Assembly (NCBI GenBank): GCA_910579265.1
Contig: CAJTTE010000028.1
Location: forward strand, 1 to 32,643
Source: an uncultured Ruminiclostridium sp.
GTDB lineage: Bacteria > Bacillota > Clostridia > Oscillospirales > Ruminococcaceae
Length of the DNA stretch: 32,643 nucleotides
Direction: 5' to 3'
The notes under the pieces are model-generated. The model saw nothing but the letters and a program-made list of their open reading frames with translations. It did not search any database and was not told where the DNA came from. The translations under genes were made by a program, and so were the position numbers. Shown here piece after piece: positions 22,314 through 30,805 of this stretch; within the stretch, counting starts at the first letter, position 1, and each line of letters begins with the position of its first letter.

Positions 22314-23555
22314 TTGTCGTTTATTAACAGAAAAAAACGCTGCGCAAACTGTTTCAGCGAGATAAAATCCGATCCGTGTCCAAAATGCGGATATTCCAAA
22401 AGTACTGCCCCGTCAGATGCAGGAGCGCTGCCGCGGGGAGCAAGGCTTGCGGGCAAATATACTGTCGGCGGCGTGATAGGACGCGGCGGTTTCGGTATAA
22501 CTTACCTTGCCTTTGATGTAAAAGCCAATAAAACACTTGCAATAAAAGAATATTTTCCGTCGGATATTGCCGTCAGAGAACGCAGAGGGCTTGCGGTACG
22601 GCCGATAAACGACAAAAAGAGGGACGCTTACAATGACGGTCTTGAGCGATTTTCCGAGGAAAGCGGCCGTGTTTCACAGTTTAACGGAAATCCGAATATA
22701 GTAAACGTTTTTGAGTGCTTTTGCGAAAACAACACTGCGTATTATGTTATGGAGTATTTGTCGGGAATCACGCTTGAGAAATACATTGAAAATTACGGCG
22801 CGGTAAATGTGGAGCAATGTGTGTATTTAGCGGAAAAGCTTGCGCTTGCGCTGGTTGCGATACATAGCTCGGGGCTTCTTCACCGTGATATTGCACCCGA
22901 TAACGTAATGCTTTGCGGAGACGGCAAAATCAAGCTGCTTGATTTCGGAGCGGCTCGAAAGGTTTCTGAGGAAACCTCCCTTACCGTTATGATGAAAACG
23001 GGCTTTACTCCTGTGGAACAATATTCCGGCGGCACAGAGCTTACTGCAAAATCGGATATTTATGCATTGGGAATGACGTTGTTTTATGCGCTGACGGGAA
23101 AACAGCCGAAAAACGTTTTTGCTCGAATGGAAAACGACAGAGAATTTGCCGATGGTTTATGGATTTTACCTGCGAGCTTCAAAAAGGTGATCGAAAAGGC
23201 GGCGGCAATAAATTCCACAGAGCGTTTCGACAATGCTGCGGATTTTATGAACGCACTGTCCGATATGAAAATACGAGGGGAAGCCATCACTTTTTCAAGC
23301 GAGGATTTTTATGAGGAAAATCCTCTTAAAATCAATAGGAAAATGTCCGCCCCGAAAACGAGGTGTTTTCTTGGGGGCTTATGTATCGGCGTTCTGCTGT
23401 GCAGCGCATTTTTTATCCCCGTTATTATAAGCAGCTTTCACTCCGAAAGCATTGAGATACAGGAAAAAAAGCCTCCCGTTACAATAGAGTTCGGCGGCTT
23501 TGAAAAAAAATATGAGCAGTCAGTATGTGGGCAGAATCTCAAAAAACACTCTTGA
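22314..23555 (+). CDS. Membrane Ser/Thr protein kinase with zinc ribbon
   Basis: 413 residues. An N-terminal zinc ribbon (Cys10, 13, 22, 25) is followed by a Hanks-type kinase domain (about 48-315): IGRGGFG (55-61), Lys78 in AIKEYFP, HRDIAPDNVM from 190 (Ala where most kinases have Lys), DFGAAR (210-215), and the activation region MKTGFTPVEQYSGG. One membrane segment spans 352-374. The TTG start follows AAGGTGGAG. After the membrane segment the frame runs into a run of eight A (23503-23510) and ends in a short unrelated tail, while the neighbouring frame continues for about 280 residues. The intact form was probably one protein with a cytosolic kinase and an outside sensor domain. An HTH gene follows. 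Confidence 0.85.
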   Translation: MSFINRKKRCANCFSEIKSDPCPKCGYSKSTAPSDAGALPRGARLAGKYTVGGVIGRGGFGITYLAFDVKANKTLAIKEYFPSDIAVRERRGLAVRPINDKKRDAYNDGLERFSEESGRVSQFNGNPNIVNVFECFCENNTAYYVMEYLSGITLEKYIENYGAVNVEQCVYLAEKLALALVAIHSSGLLHRDIAPDNVMLCGDGKIKLLDFGAARKVSEETSLTVMMKTGFTPVEQYSGGTELTAKSDIYALGMTLFYALTGKQPKNVFARMENDREFADGLWILPASFKKVIEKAAAINSTERFDNAADFMNALSDMKIRGEAITFSSEDFYEENPLKINRKMSAPKTRCFLGGLCIGVLLCSAFFIPVIISSFHSESIEIQEKKPPVTIEFGGFEKKYEQSVCGQNLKKHS

Positions 23556-24354
23556 AGAATTTGGCGGAGATGTGAGAATAACGCTTGAAATCGAGACCGT
23601 ATACTATACTTATAACATACCCGAGGTTTATCTGATTTATCCCGTTGACAGCGGCGGTGCAAATATGATAAGCTACTGCGCAACAGACAAGGCTTCCGCC
23701 GAAGCCGATATAACGGGGGCCGTTCCGATTGAAAAAGATGCACGGGAGTTCTCCTTTGTACTTACGCAGGCGGGAATTAAATTGCTTAACGGGGGATTCG
23801 GCTTTGAAACCTATAACGTTGCCATAAAATCCGTACTGCTTGAAGCTGCGGTGGAAGCGTCCTACGGCTTTAATGCCGGCACCGTCGGTCTGCCCGAAAA
23901 CGGCGCCGCAGAATACAGCGTTGCGTTTAGTGATAACGGTACTAAGATCTCAGCCGTTCTTGAAAAATATTACACTTCGGATTGGGGTGGAAATCACACA
24001 AGGTTTATTCCCAAATCTGCCTTTGAATGCTTTGACGGCGATATTAAACTGACTTTCCAAACCGAATATTCGGCCAAATCATCGGAAGGCGATCAGAGCT
24101 ATCAAATACTGTATATGCATACCTTCGGTCATATTCAAAATCATATATTTGAATTTGCCGAAATAGTTCAGACTTACGGCGAGGACGGCTCGCCGCTTAT
24201 CGGAAGAACCGACAACCTCGGCATAAGTCCTGTTTTGTCATGCACGGAATTTTCGGTAATACTCCCGAAAAATATCGTGACAAAAATATGCGGAGGGCTT
24301 TCATTTGTCGGTGACAATATGAACATAAAGCATGTTGTTATTGAAAACGCATAG
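23500..24354 (+). CDS. Duplicated extracytoplasmic domain, probable C-terminal part of the kinase
   Basis: About 280 codons, +1 relative to the kinase frame. No ribosome binding site precedes the first possible starts (TTG 23500, ATG 23512), and losing one A from the run at 23503-23510 would fuse it to the kinase as a single protein of about 680 residues. It holds two related beta-rich repeats, about residues 15-115 and 172-282 (counted from 23500). Each has F.GD[VI][RK][IL]T followed much later by EFS[FV][VI]L, GG[FL].F and IK.V..E, suggesting tandem beta-sandwich domains, perhaps carbohydrate-binding-like. As the kinase membrane segment precedes it, it would lie outside the cell. Family not recognised. 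Confidence 0.65.
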   Translation: MKKNMSSQYVGRISKNTLEEFGGDVRITLEIETVYYTYNIPEVYLIYPVDSGGANMISYCATDKASAEADITGAVPIEKDAREFSFVLTQAGIKLLNGGFGFETYNVAIKSVLLEAAVEASYGFNAGTVGLPENGAAEYSVAFSDNGTKISAVLEKYYTSDWGGNHTRFIPKSAFECFDGDIKLTFQTEYSAKSSEGDQSYQILYMHTFGHIQNHIFEFAEIVQTYGEDGSPLIGRTDNLGISPVLSCTEFSVILPKNIVTKICGGLSFVGDNMNIKHVVIENA

Positions 24355-24365
24355 GAGGTGCGAAT

Positions 24366-24770
24366 GTGCTTACATCGGATATTGAAAAGAAGCTTGAAAA
24401 AGACGGGAAATTTGACGAAAATCTTATAAAGGAAAATCTTTGTCCCGATTTGAGAGATTTTTTGAGCGTCTGCATGGAGCATGCGGGAATTTCACGTGCG
24501 GACTGCATTTCCGCTCTTGACCTTGACCGCAGCTACGGGTATCAGATATTGAACGGAACACGCATTCCCACGAGGGATTGTCTGATTCGTATAGGCTTGC
24601 TTTTGGGGCTTTCCGCAGAGGATTTTCAGCGAATGCTGAACATTGCCGGCAGACGTTCGCTGTATGTTAAAAATATGCTTGATGCAAAGGTGTTTTATGC
24701 GATAAAGCATAAAATGAATTATAAGGACGCAGTTGCTTTTGTTTGGGAAAATGCAGACGACGATCAATAA
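24366..24770 (+). CDS. Helix-turn-helix protein linked to the kinase
   Basis: 134 residues beginning at GTG; GGAGG (24354-24358) is seven bases upstream and the overlapping ATG at 24364 is in another frame. The centre (about 31-65; HAGISRADCISALDLDRSYGYQILNGTRIPTRDCLIRIGLLLGL) reads as an XRE-like DNA-binding fold, followed by a helical part SAEDFQRMLNIAGRRSLYVKNMLDAKVFYAIKHKMNYKDAVAFV. Similar small proteins sit next to Ser/Thr kinases in Clostridia. A role as substrate or output regulator of the kinase is inferred from position only. It begins 12 bases after the preceding stop. Confidence 0.75.
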   Translation: MLTSDIEKKLEKDGKFDENLIKENLCPDLRDFLSVCMEHAGISRADCISALDLDRSYGYQILNGTRIPTRDCLIRIGLLLGLSAEDFQRMLNIAGRRSLYVKNMLDAKVFYAIKHKMNYKDAVAFVWENADDDQ

Positions 24771-25168
24771 TCGTAATGTAAGTATTGTTAAAACATACTG
24801 TTCGTTTATATATTAGCAAACCTTATAAATAATCAGCGTATTAAAAAAGACCATCAAAAATCATGTGTACTTCTTAAATCTCAATACCCTGCCTCGGCGG
24901 CAGGGTATTGGCTATTACAGCGGATAATGCCAACCGATACGGGTCATTGAGACAACCACTGCTTTTTTTGAAGTATATAATGCGATATGCTTTAACAATT
25001 AGTTTTGCTTACCTTTTCCAAACCCGGTGTCTGCCGCCTGAAAGTTTGTTTTGTTATCGGCGCGTCCTTTCGCCGGCTTCGGGCAAGCTTGGTTCATGTT
25101 CCGTGAACTTTTCTACCGCACTTTAAAAAGGGTGGACGGAAACTTTTTATTGCTCCTATTTTATATGG
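24771..25168. other. Convergent intergenic region
   Basis: About 400 bases between the HTH gene and the feo operon end. A 12-bp hairpin lies at 24882-24910 (CAATACCCTGCC with GGCAGGGTATTG) without a T-run; it may act as a weak terminator. The remainder, including the GC-richer stretch 25020-25140, carries frames interrupted by stops and nothing recognised. Confidence 0.5.
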
Positions 25169-25357
25169 TTAAATATTTTCCTTATCCTTACCTCCGCCAT
25201 GACAGGCTCCGCCCATGGGACAGCAGGAGCAGTTACACCCGCAGGCGGATTTACCCTGTTTTTTGTCCTTAACAGTTTTGTAAAGTATAAGCCCCACGAT
25301 TCCCGCTAAAACAAGGCATATTATTATTGTCGCAAGATTGTTTAAAATAAAATCCAT
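25169..25357 (-). CDS. FeoB-associated Cys-rich membrane protein
   Basis: 62 residues: one membrane segment (about 8-27, LATIIICLVLAGIVGLILY), a basic stretch, then a cysteine cluster SACGCNCSCCPMGGACHGG. This matches the FeoB-associated Cys-rich membrane protein family (FeoB_associated), found only beside feoB in Firmicutes and thought to take a FeoC-like part in iron handling. It begins 18 bases after the feoB stop, so it is cotranscribed. Confidence 0.9.
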   Translation of the reverse strand: MDFILNNLATIIICLVLAGIVGLILYKTVKDKKQGKSACGCNCSCCPMGGACHGGGKDKENI

Positions 25358-25375
25358 AAAAGCTACCTCTGATTT

Positions 25376-27817
25376 TTACCGAACCTTAGTATTTACATCA
25401 AGAGTTTTGGGTTCCTTATAGGGTCTTGCAAGCAAAAATATCATTGCCGCAAGCAAAATCACCGCAAAGATCACTCCGATCGCATTTCCGCTTCCCGAAA
25501 AAAGACTTCCCAGCTGATAAACTATAAGACTTATCATGTAAGCAAAGCCGCATTGATAGCCGATTGCGAACCATGTCCATTTTGCGCTGTTCATTTCTCT
25601 TCTGATCGCGCCGATTGCCGCAAAGCAGGGGGCGCAAAGAAGATTGAATATAAGGAAGGAATATCCCGTAAGCTGTGACATTGCCGCAAAATCCAATACT
25701 CCGAATACTCCCACAATTTCTTCCTTTGCCACAAGGCCCATTATGGTAGCCACGGCAGCGGTAGCGTCACCGAAGCCGAGAGGAGCGAAAATCCATGCTA
25801 TTGCACTTCCTATCATACCGAGGACACTGTTTGCCTCCTCTGCGTCACCTAAGTATCCGAAAGCGGTTTGACCGTCCTGTACAAACGTACCGAAGCTGTT
25901 TCCGAGCCAAATTATTACCGAGGAAAGAAGAATAATCGTTCCTGCTTTTTTAATGAATGACCATGCTCTCTCCCACATTGCGCGGAAAACATTGCTTACG
26001 GTGGGAAGATGGTATGCGGGAAGCTCCATTACAAAGGGAGCGGGATCTCCCGCAAACATCTTCGTCTTTTTAAGGATTATTCCGGAAACTACAATTGCCG
26101 CAACACCCACAAAATATGCGCTGGGAGCTACCCACCATGCGCCGCCGAAAAGAGCTGAGGAAATAAGAGCGATTATGGGAAGCTTCGCTCCACAGGGAAT
26201 AAATGTGGTGGTCATAATAGTCATTCTTCTGTCGCGCTCGTTCTCAATGGTCCTCGATGCCATTATACCGGGAACACCGCAGCCCGTGCCTATCAGCATG
26301 GGAATAAAGGATTTGCCAGAAAGACCGAATTTTCTGAATATCCTGTCCATTACAAAGGCTATACGAGCCATATAACCGCAGGATTCGAGAAATGCAAGAA
26401 AAATAAAAAGCACTATCATCTGGGGTATAAAGCCAAGAACCGCTCCGACACCTCCTATAATACCGTCAATTATCAAGCTTTTAAGCCAATCGGCGCAATT
26501 TACCGAATCAAGTCCTTTTTCAGCAAGCACCGGAATTCCGGGAACCCAGATTCCATATTCGGAAGGATCAATCTCCATTGAGTCAATCTGATCGTCAACC
26601 ATTCCGGAAATATCAAAGCCGGCTTTTGCAATAGACTCCCCATAAGTATCGTAGGCTTCTTCGAAATCCGCAAAGCTTCCGGATCCGACCGCCTCAAGTA
26701 AAGCTCCGGCTCCGATCGCTTCAGGCTCATCCTCCGCTTTACTTTCATTATATGCGCAGGCGTTTTTTAATATCGCCTCAAGCTCGTCTGTAAAAATATT
26801 TTCAGAAGCGTATTCATCGCAGGCTTCATTGTATTTTTCCCCGCCTATTCCGAATAAATGCCATCCGTCTCCGAAAACCCCGTCGTTTGCCCAATCGGTA
26901 AATATCGTTCCGATCGTAGTTACGGAAACGTAATACACAATAAACATAATCGCCGCAAAAATCGGAAGGGCCGCGAATCTGTTCGTAACCACCCTGTCGA
27001 TTTTATCCGACACGGTAAGCTTACCGGCGCTCTTTTTTTTGTAGCAGCTTTTTATTACCGAGGCAATGTATATGTACCGCTCGTTTGTGATTATGCTTTC
27101 GGCATCGTCATCCATTTCCTCTTCTGCCGCCGCTATATCTTCTTCAATGTGAGCAAGGGTTTTTTCCAGAATATTAAGCTGTTCAAGAACCTTTTCATCT
27201 CGTTCAAATATCTTTATGGCATACCAGCGCTGCCTCTCCTTGGGAAGATCGTGAACAGCCGCCTCCTCAATATGAGCCAAGGCATGCTCCACCGCACCGG
27301 AAAAGGTGTGCATCGGTACTGCTTTTTTTCCCTGAGCAGCTTCTATTGCCGCTTCGGCCGCCTCCATAATTCCGTCGTTTTTTAAGGCGGATATTGTCAT
27401 CACCTTACATCCCAACTGCCTTGACAGTTCATCCGTATTAATTTTATCCCCGTTTTTTTCCACAACATCCATCATATTTATTGCAACGACAACGGGGATA
27501 CCGATTTCCATAAGCTGAGTGGTGAGATACAGATTTCTTTCAAGATTTGTTCCGTCAACTATATTTAAAATTGCATCCGGACGCTCGTTTATCAGATAAT
27601 TTCTGGCTACCACTTCTTCCAGAGTATACGGGGAAAGAGAATATATTCCGGGAAGATCGGTAACAATCACCGATCCATGTTTTTTCAGCTTACCTTCTTT
27701 CTTTTCAACGGTTACTCCCGGCCAGTTTCCGACAAACTGATTCGATCCTGTCAGAGAATTAAAGAGAGTTGTTTTACCGCAGTTCGGATTACCCGCAAGC
27801 GCTATTGTTACTGACAT
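25376..27817 (-). CDS. feoB: Ferrous iron transport protein B
   Basis: 813 residues. The N-terminal G-protein domain has GNPNCGKTT (G1, 9-17), WPGVTVE (G2), DLPGIYSL (G3) and NMMD (G4). It is followed by a helical spacer and the polytopic permease with two Gate regions, for example IPMLIGTGCGVPGIMASRTI and FIPCGAKLPIIAL, whose Cys residues are typical. A long acidic insert (about 110 residues, rich in Glu, Asp and Ala) lies between the first membrane span and the first Gate, as in many Clostridial FeoB. ATG 27817 (MSVTIALAGN) is chosen; a TTG at 27844 would add nine residues but neither has a strong site. Second-last gene of feoA-feoA-feoB-Cys-rich. Confidence 0.96.
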   Translation of the reverse strand: MSVTIALAGNPNCGKTTLFNSLTGSNQFVGNWPGVTVEKKEGKLKKHGSVIVTDLPGIYSLSPYTLEEVVARNYLINERPDAILNIVDGTNLERNLYLTTQLMEIGIPVVVAINMMDVVEKNGDKINTDELSRQLGCKVMTISALKNDGIMEAAEAAIEAAQGKKAVPMHTFSGAVEHALAHIEEAAVHDLPKERQRWYAIKIFERDEKVLEQLNILEKTLAHIEEDIAAAEEEMDDDAESIITNERYIYIASVIKSCYKKKSAGKLTVSDKIDRVVTNRFAALPIFAAIMFIVYYVSVTTIGTIFTDWANDGVFGDGWHLFGIGGEKYNEACDEYASENIFTDELEAILKNACAYNESKAEDEPEAIGAGALLEAVGSGSFADFEEAYDTYGESIAKAGFDISGMVDDQIDSMEIDPSEYGIWVPGIPVLAEKGLDSVNCADWLKSLIIDGIIGGVGAVLGFIPQMIVLFIFLAFLESCGYMARIAFVMDRIFRKFGLSGKSFIPMLIGTGCGVPGIMASRTIENERDRRMTIMTTTFIPCGAKLPIIALISSALFGGAWWVAPSAYFVGVAAIVVSGIILKKTKMFAGDPAPFVMELPAYHLPTVSNVFRAMWERAWSFIKKAGTIILLSSVIIWLGNSFGTFVQDGQTAFGYLGDAEEANSVLGMIGSAIAWIFAPLGFGDATAAVATIMGLVAKEEIVGVFGVLDFAAMSQLTGYSFLIFNLLCAPCFAAIGAIRREMNSAKWTWFAIGYQCGFAYMISLIVYQLGSLFSGSGNAIGVIFAVILLAAMIFLLARPYKEPKTLDVNTKVR

Positions 27818-27902
27818 TTTTTTATTCTGCTCATGTAAAAACAAAAAAGCATTTTATCCCGCCAATGTTCTTACACAACAGTCCCCTTTCTTTTATTTTT
27901 GA

Positions 27903-27916
27903 TTAGCCTTGGCTAA
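27903..27916. promoter_or_regulatory. DtxR-like palindrome upstream of feoB
   Basis: TTAGCCTTGGCTAA, a perfect palindrome resembling half-sites of DtxR/IdeR iron boxes, 86 bases before the feoB start and after the second feoA. It could mark an internal regulated promoter. A second palindrome, GGGATATATCCC, lies nearby at 27936-27947. Confidence 0.5.
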
Positions 27917-28024
27917 CTCATATCGATAAAAACAAGGGATATATCCCCTATTTTCATATTACGCCTTTAAAACATCAAGTACTATCAGATCATATTACAA
28001 ATAAAAATGTAACACGATCAAATC

Positions 28025-28246
28025 CTATTCAACCTCGATCTTTTCCGCATCTTCCTTCCGGATAGAAAGTTCGTAGCCTCTTACGGTTATTTCTATCGGA
28101 TCCCCGAGAGGAGCGACCTTACGAACCTTTATTTCCACTCCTTTAGTTATTCCCATATCCATAATCCTCCGCTTTACGGCGCCTTCCCCGTGAAGCTTAA
28201 CAACCTTCGCCGTATCTCCTATTTTTATCTGCTTTAACGTGTTCAT
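28025..28246 (-). CDS. feoA: FeoA family protein (second)
   Basis: 73-residue SH3-like small protein needed for FeoB iron uptake. Family pattern: LKQIKIGDTAKVVKLHGEGAVKRRIMDMGITKGVEIKVRKVAPLGDPIEITVRGYELSIRKEDAEKI spans the whole length, with the RRIMDMG turn and the final strand of DtxR-type C-terminal SH3 folds. GGAGC precedes the start. It is second in the operon, 207 bases before feoB and 138 bases after the first feoA. Confidence 0.92.
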   Translation of the reverse strand: MNTLKQIKIGDTAKVVKLHGEGAVKRRIMDMGITKGVEIKVRKVAPLGDPIEITVRGYELSIRKEDAEKIEVE

Positions 28247-28384
28247 GGACTATAGCTCCTTTTCTATTTTATAAAAATCTGATACATATGATAAAACAAC
28301 ATGGATTTTTTCAGAATAAACAGCCTATTTTTAATATAATCAGATAAATTTGCAATATGCAGTCTTAAAACAGAGACTCAAAAA

Positions 28385-28597
28385 TCAAATCATTATTTTC
28401 TGAGCCATTTCTTTACTTATGGCGACCCTCGATTCCTTTACGTTTACTATTACGTTTCCTCCGAGAGTATTTATAACGGTCACGTTACCGCCGGCCACAA
28501 AACCTAAATTTTCCAGGTGCTTCTTTGTTTCGGGATTCCCCCCGACTTTTTTTATCGTATTTTCTTCCCCTATATTTGCCAATGTCAACGGCATCAT
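28385..28597 (-). CDS. FeoA family protein (first)
   Basis: 70 residues starting at the ATG of 28597; AAAGGG at 28605-28610 is seven bases upstream, while the in-frame TTG at 28603 overlaps the site region. FeoA/SH3-like pattern: TLANIGEENTIKKVGGNPETKKHLENLGFVAGGNVTVINTLGGNVIVNVKESRVAISKEMAQKI. More diverged than the second copy. It opens the feo operon directly behind a consensus promoter and a DtxR-like box. Double feoA genes before feoB are common in Clostridia. Confidence 0.88.
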   Translation of the reverse strand: MMPLTLANIGEENTIKKVGGNPETKKHLENLGFVAGGNVTVINTLGGNVIVNVKESRVAISKEMAQKIMI

Positions 28598-28627
28598 AAT
28601 CAATCCCTTTCGTTTTACAGCCTTGAA

Positions 28628-28649
28628 GTAGTTAGCTTAGTCTAACTAC
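28628..28649. promoter_or_regulatory. DtxR-like operator of the feo operon
   Basis: Arms GTAGTTAG (28628-28635) and CTAACTAC (28642-28649) with a CTTAGT centre. The TTAG...CTAA pattern resembles DtxR/IdeR-family boxes. It starts six bases after the -10, i.e. across the expected transcription start, as for an iron-dependent repressor. A half-degenerate third site, AGTTGGTATTGACTAACT, lies near 28727-28744. Confidence 0.75.
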
Positions 28650-28654
28650 CTTTA

Positions 28655-28683
28655 ATTATAAATCCCGTTTTTTTATTTGTCAA
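28655..28683 (-). promoter_or_regulatory. Consensus promoter of the feo operon
   Basis: Minus strand TTGACA (complement of 28678-28683), 17 bases, TATAAT (complement of 28655-28660): perfect sigma-A consensus immediately upstream of the palindromic operator. Confidence 0.88.
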
Positions 28684-28932
28684 CAGGTTTTATTGTTTTT
28701 TTTCAGATTTCGGTATTTTTAACATAAGTTGGTATTGACTAACTCGTACCTGTTGTGATTTTTTACAAAGTCAGGTTTATTCCTTTCTGCTAAAAAAGAC
28801 GATATACAACATATGCTAATAAAAAAATCTTATGTACAAGATATACAGATTGTTTCATCATTTGAAAATACTTTACTCTATTTTCTACAAAAAACCGCGC
28901 CGAAATTCTATGTATTTTTATATCAGCGGTTA

Positions 28933-28961
28933 TTGCAAAAAAGGCTGCGGTGTGTTAAAAT
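28933..28961 (+). promoter_or_regulatory. Promoter of dnaA
   Basis: TTGCAA at 28933-28938, a 17-base spacer and TAAAAT at 28956-28961. Same elements and spacing as the gatC promoter. It leaves a leader of about 120 bases before dnaA. Confidence 0.65.
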
Positions 28962-29090
28962 TATATTGGATTTCGGCTTGTTTTTGTAAGAAAAGCCAAA
29001 TCGAACTTGGTTTTTCGACAGTAATATTTTTTATACTGCCCGTCAATGCCAAAAATATCAACCCCTCAGAGAGAAGGTAACTTGAAAATT

Positions 29091-30449
29091 ATGAATTCCT
29101 TTGCCGATATTTTTGAGCTAATGAAGCAGAATCTTCCAATTACGGATACTGCCAAAAAGCTTTTTATCGACCCGATAAAACCCATAAAGCTCAACAATAA
29201 CCGTGTTGTGCTTTATGTAAGTACGCCCTATGACAAAACCATTATCAACGACAATTATATCAATATGTTCAAAACCCAGTTCTACGAGATACTCGGCTTT
29301 GAGGTAGAGATAGATATACTTACTCCAAACGATCTTACCCCCGAACAGAGGGTCAAGTTCTGTGATCCAATTCCCGAGCTTGAAGACGATGTGGACATGA
29401 CCAAAAAGCTGGAAAGCACTCTTGCCAACAGCAATTATAATCATACATTCGATACGTTTATCGTAGGAGACAGCAACAGGCTTGCCTATTCCGCATGTAA
29501 ATCCATTGCTCAGGGTCAAACGGGACAGTATAATCCGCTTTTTATTTACAGCGAACCGGGTCTCGGAAAAACCCACCTTCTCTGCGCCGTAAAAAATTAT
29601 GCCGAGCAGCAGAATCCCGGATTCAAGGTTCTTTATGTATCAGCGGAAAATTTTGTCACGGAGTTTGTAAATTCCCTTAAGTACAATACTAACGACGAAT
29701 TCAAAAACAAATACAGAAACTGCGATATGCTTTTAGTTGACGACGTTCAGTTCTTCAGCGGAAAAAAAGAAAGCCAGACCGAGCTCTTCCATACCTTTAA
29801 CGAGCTGCATCAGAAAAACAAACAAATAATCCTTACCTCAGACCGTCCGCCCAAGGAAATAAATGACATAGAACAAAGACTTCTGGGACGTTTTGAATGG
29901 GGACTTCTGGCGGATATCGGAACTCCGGAATTTGAGACAAGACTGGCCATTATAAAGCGCAAGGCGGAGCTTCTCAACATGCATATTCCGAAAAACGTCA
30001 TGGAATATATGGCGGACAAGCTTAAGAAAAATATAAGACAGCTCGAAGGAGCCATTATCAAAATGAATGCCCTTACGCTTGTTACAAGCGTTCCCCCCAC
30101 TATTTCAATGGCACAGAACGTTATAAAGGATGTTCTTACCGATCAACAGCCGATTCCCGTTACCGTGGAAAGAATCATCAGCGAAGTAGGTCATATTTAT
30201 TCGGTAACTCCGGAAGAGATGATAGGACCAAGGAGAAACAATCAGATATCCTCCGCAAGACAGGTGGCCATGTATCTTATCAATCAGATAACCGGGCTTT
30301 CCTATACCGCCATAGGAAACGAATTCGGAAACAGGGATCACTCTACGGTGGTCTATGCCATAAACAAAGTAAAGTCAATCATAAAGAAGGATCCAAACTA
30401 TCGCGCTACAATTGAGGATCTTATCAAAAATATCTCCAATGAAATATAG
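29091..30449 (+). CDS. dnaA: Chromosomal replication initiator protein DnaA
   Basis: 452 residues, full DnaA layout. Domain I is at about 1-85 and the linker is short. Domain III is an AAA+ ATPase with Walker A SEPGLGKTH (154-162; the usual GGxGLGKT has Ser-Glu here), Walker B LLVDDVQFF (214-222), sensor ILTSD and the arginine-finger region LLGRFEWGLLADI. Domain IV ends with the DnaA-box recognition signature EFGNRDHSTVVYA (411-423). The protein binds DnaA boxes and opens oriC. GAGAAGG at 29071-29077 is 13 bases from this ATG but 4 from an in-frame TTG at 29082, so three extra residues are possible. No dnaN or recF follows and a terminator lies at 30588. Confidence 0.95.
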   Translation: MNSFADIFELMKQNLPITDTAKKLFIDPIKPIKLNNNRVVLYVSTPYDKTIINDNYINMFKTQFYEILGFEVEIDILTPNDLTPEQRVKFCDPIPELEDDVDMTKKLESTLANSNYNHTFDTFIVGDSNRLAYSACKSIAQGQTGQYNPLFIYSEPGLGKTHLLCAVKNYAEQQNPGFKVLYVSAENFVTEFVNSLKYNTNDEFKNKYRNCDMLLVDDVQFFSGKKESQTELFHTFNELHQKNKQIILTSDRPPKEINDIEQRLLGRFEWGLLADIGTPEFETRLAIIKRKAELLNMHIPKNVMEYMADKLKKNIRQLEGAIIKMNALTLVTSVPPTISMAQNVIKDVLTDQQPIPVTVERIISEVGHIYSVTPEEMIGPRRNNQISSARQVAMYLINQITGLSYTAIGNEFGNRDHSTVVYAINKVKSIIKKDPNYRATIEDLIKNISNEI

Positions 30450-30587
30450 CGGAATCTTTTTAAGATATATTCTGTTTTTACCGGTAATTTCGGATCAATG
30501 ATCTTTACATGGAGTAATCCAAGATAAGAATAATTTATCTTCAACAGCAGAAAAAATAAGATGCATATATTCAAGAATATCAGAATT

Positions 30588-30620
30588 AAAGGAGCAGTAT
30601 TAAAAACTGCTCCTTTAATT
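30588..30620 (+). terminator. Intrinsic terminator downstream of dnaA
   Basis: Stem AAAGGAGCAGT and ACTGCTCCTTT around an ATTAAAA loop, followed by AATTT. It ends the dnaA transcript about 140 bases after the stop. Confidence 0.8.
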
Positions 30621-30805
30621 TATCGTAATACGGTCAAAAGTGTTCTATGGTTTGTTTGAAAACAGAGGAAATGACGGATCTTTGACTCCAAATGGTCAGC
30701 TTTAAGGAAAAAATGCAATCAAACCGTCGTTTGACGAGGCTTTTTGACACAGAAGATGACCGGGGCGAAAAAACGATGTCTCCGATTTTTCAAAAAAAGC
30801 CTTAA
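30621..30805. other. Gene-free spacer after dnaA
   Basis: No gene and no cluster of TTATCCACA-type DnaA boxes, so no sign of oriC. It joins repeat B copy 3 on its right without a clear boundary. Confidence 0.4.

Noticed and set aside
22314..24354. Two independent genes, kinase and secreted protein
   Set aside because: The second frame lacks a start site and signal peptide and continues directly from the kinase's post-membrane segment across an A-run, so a single split gene is more likely, though not proven.
28832..29080. 82-codon frame upstream of dnaA
   Set aside because: It covers the dnaA promoter and leader, lacks a ribosome binding site and has unlikely composition (many Cys, Tyr, Lys).
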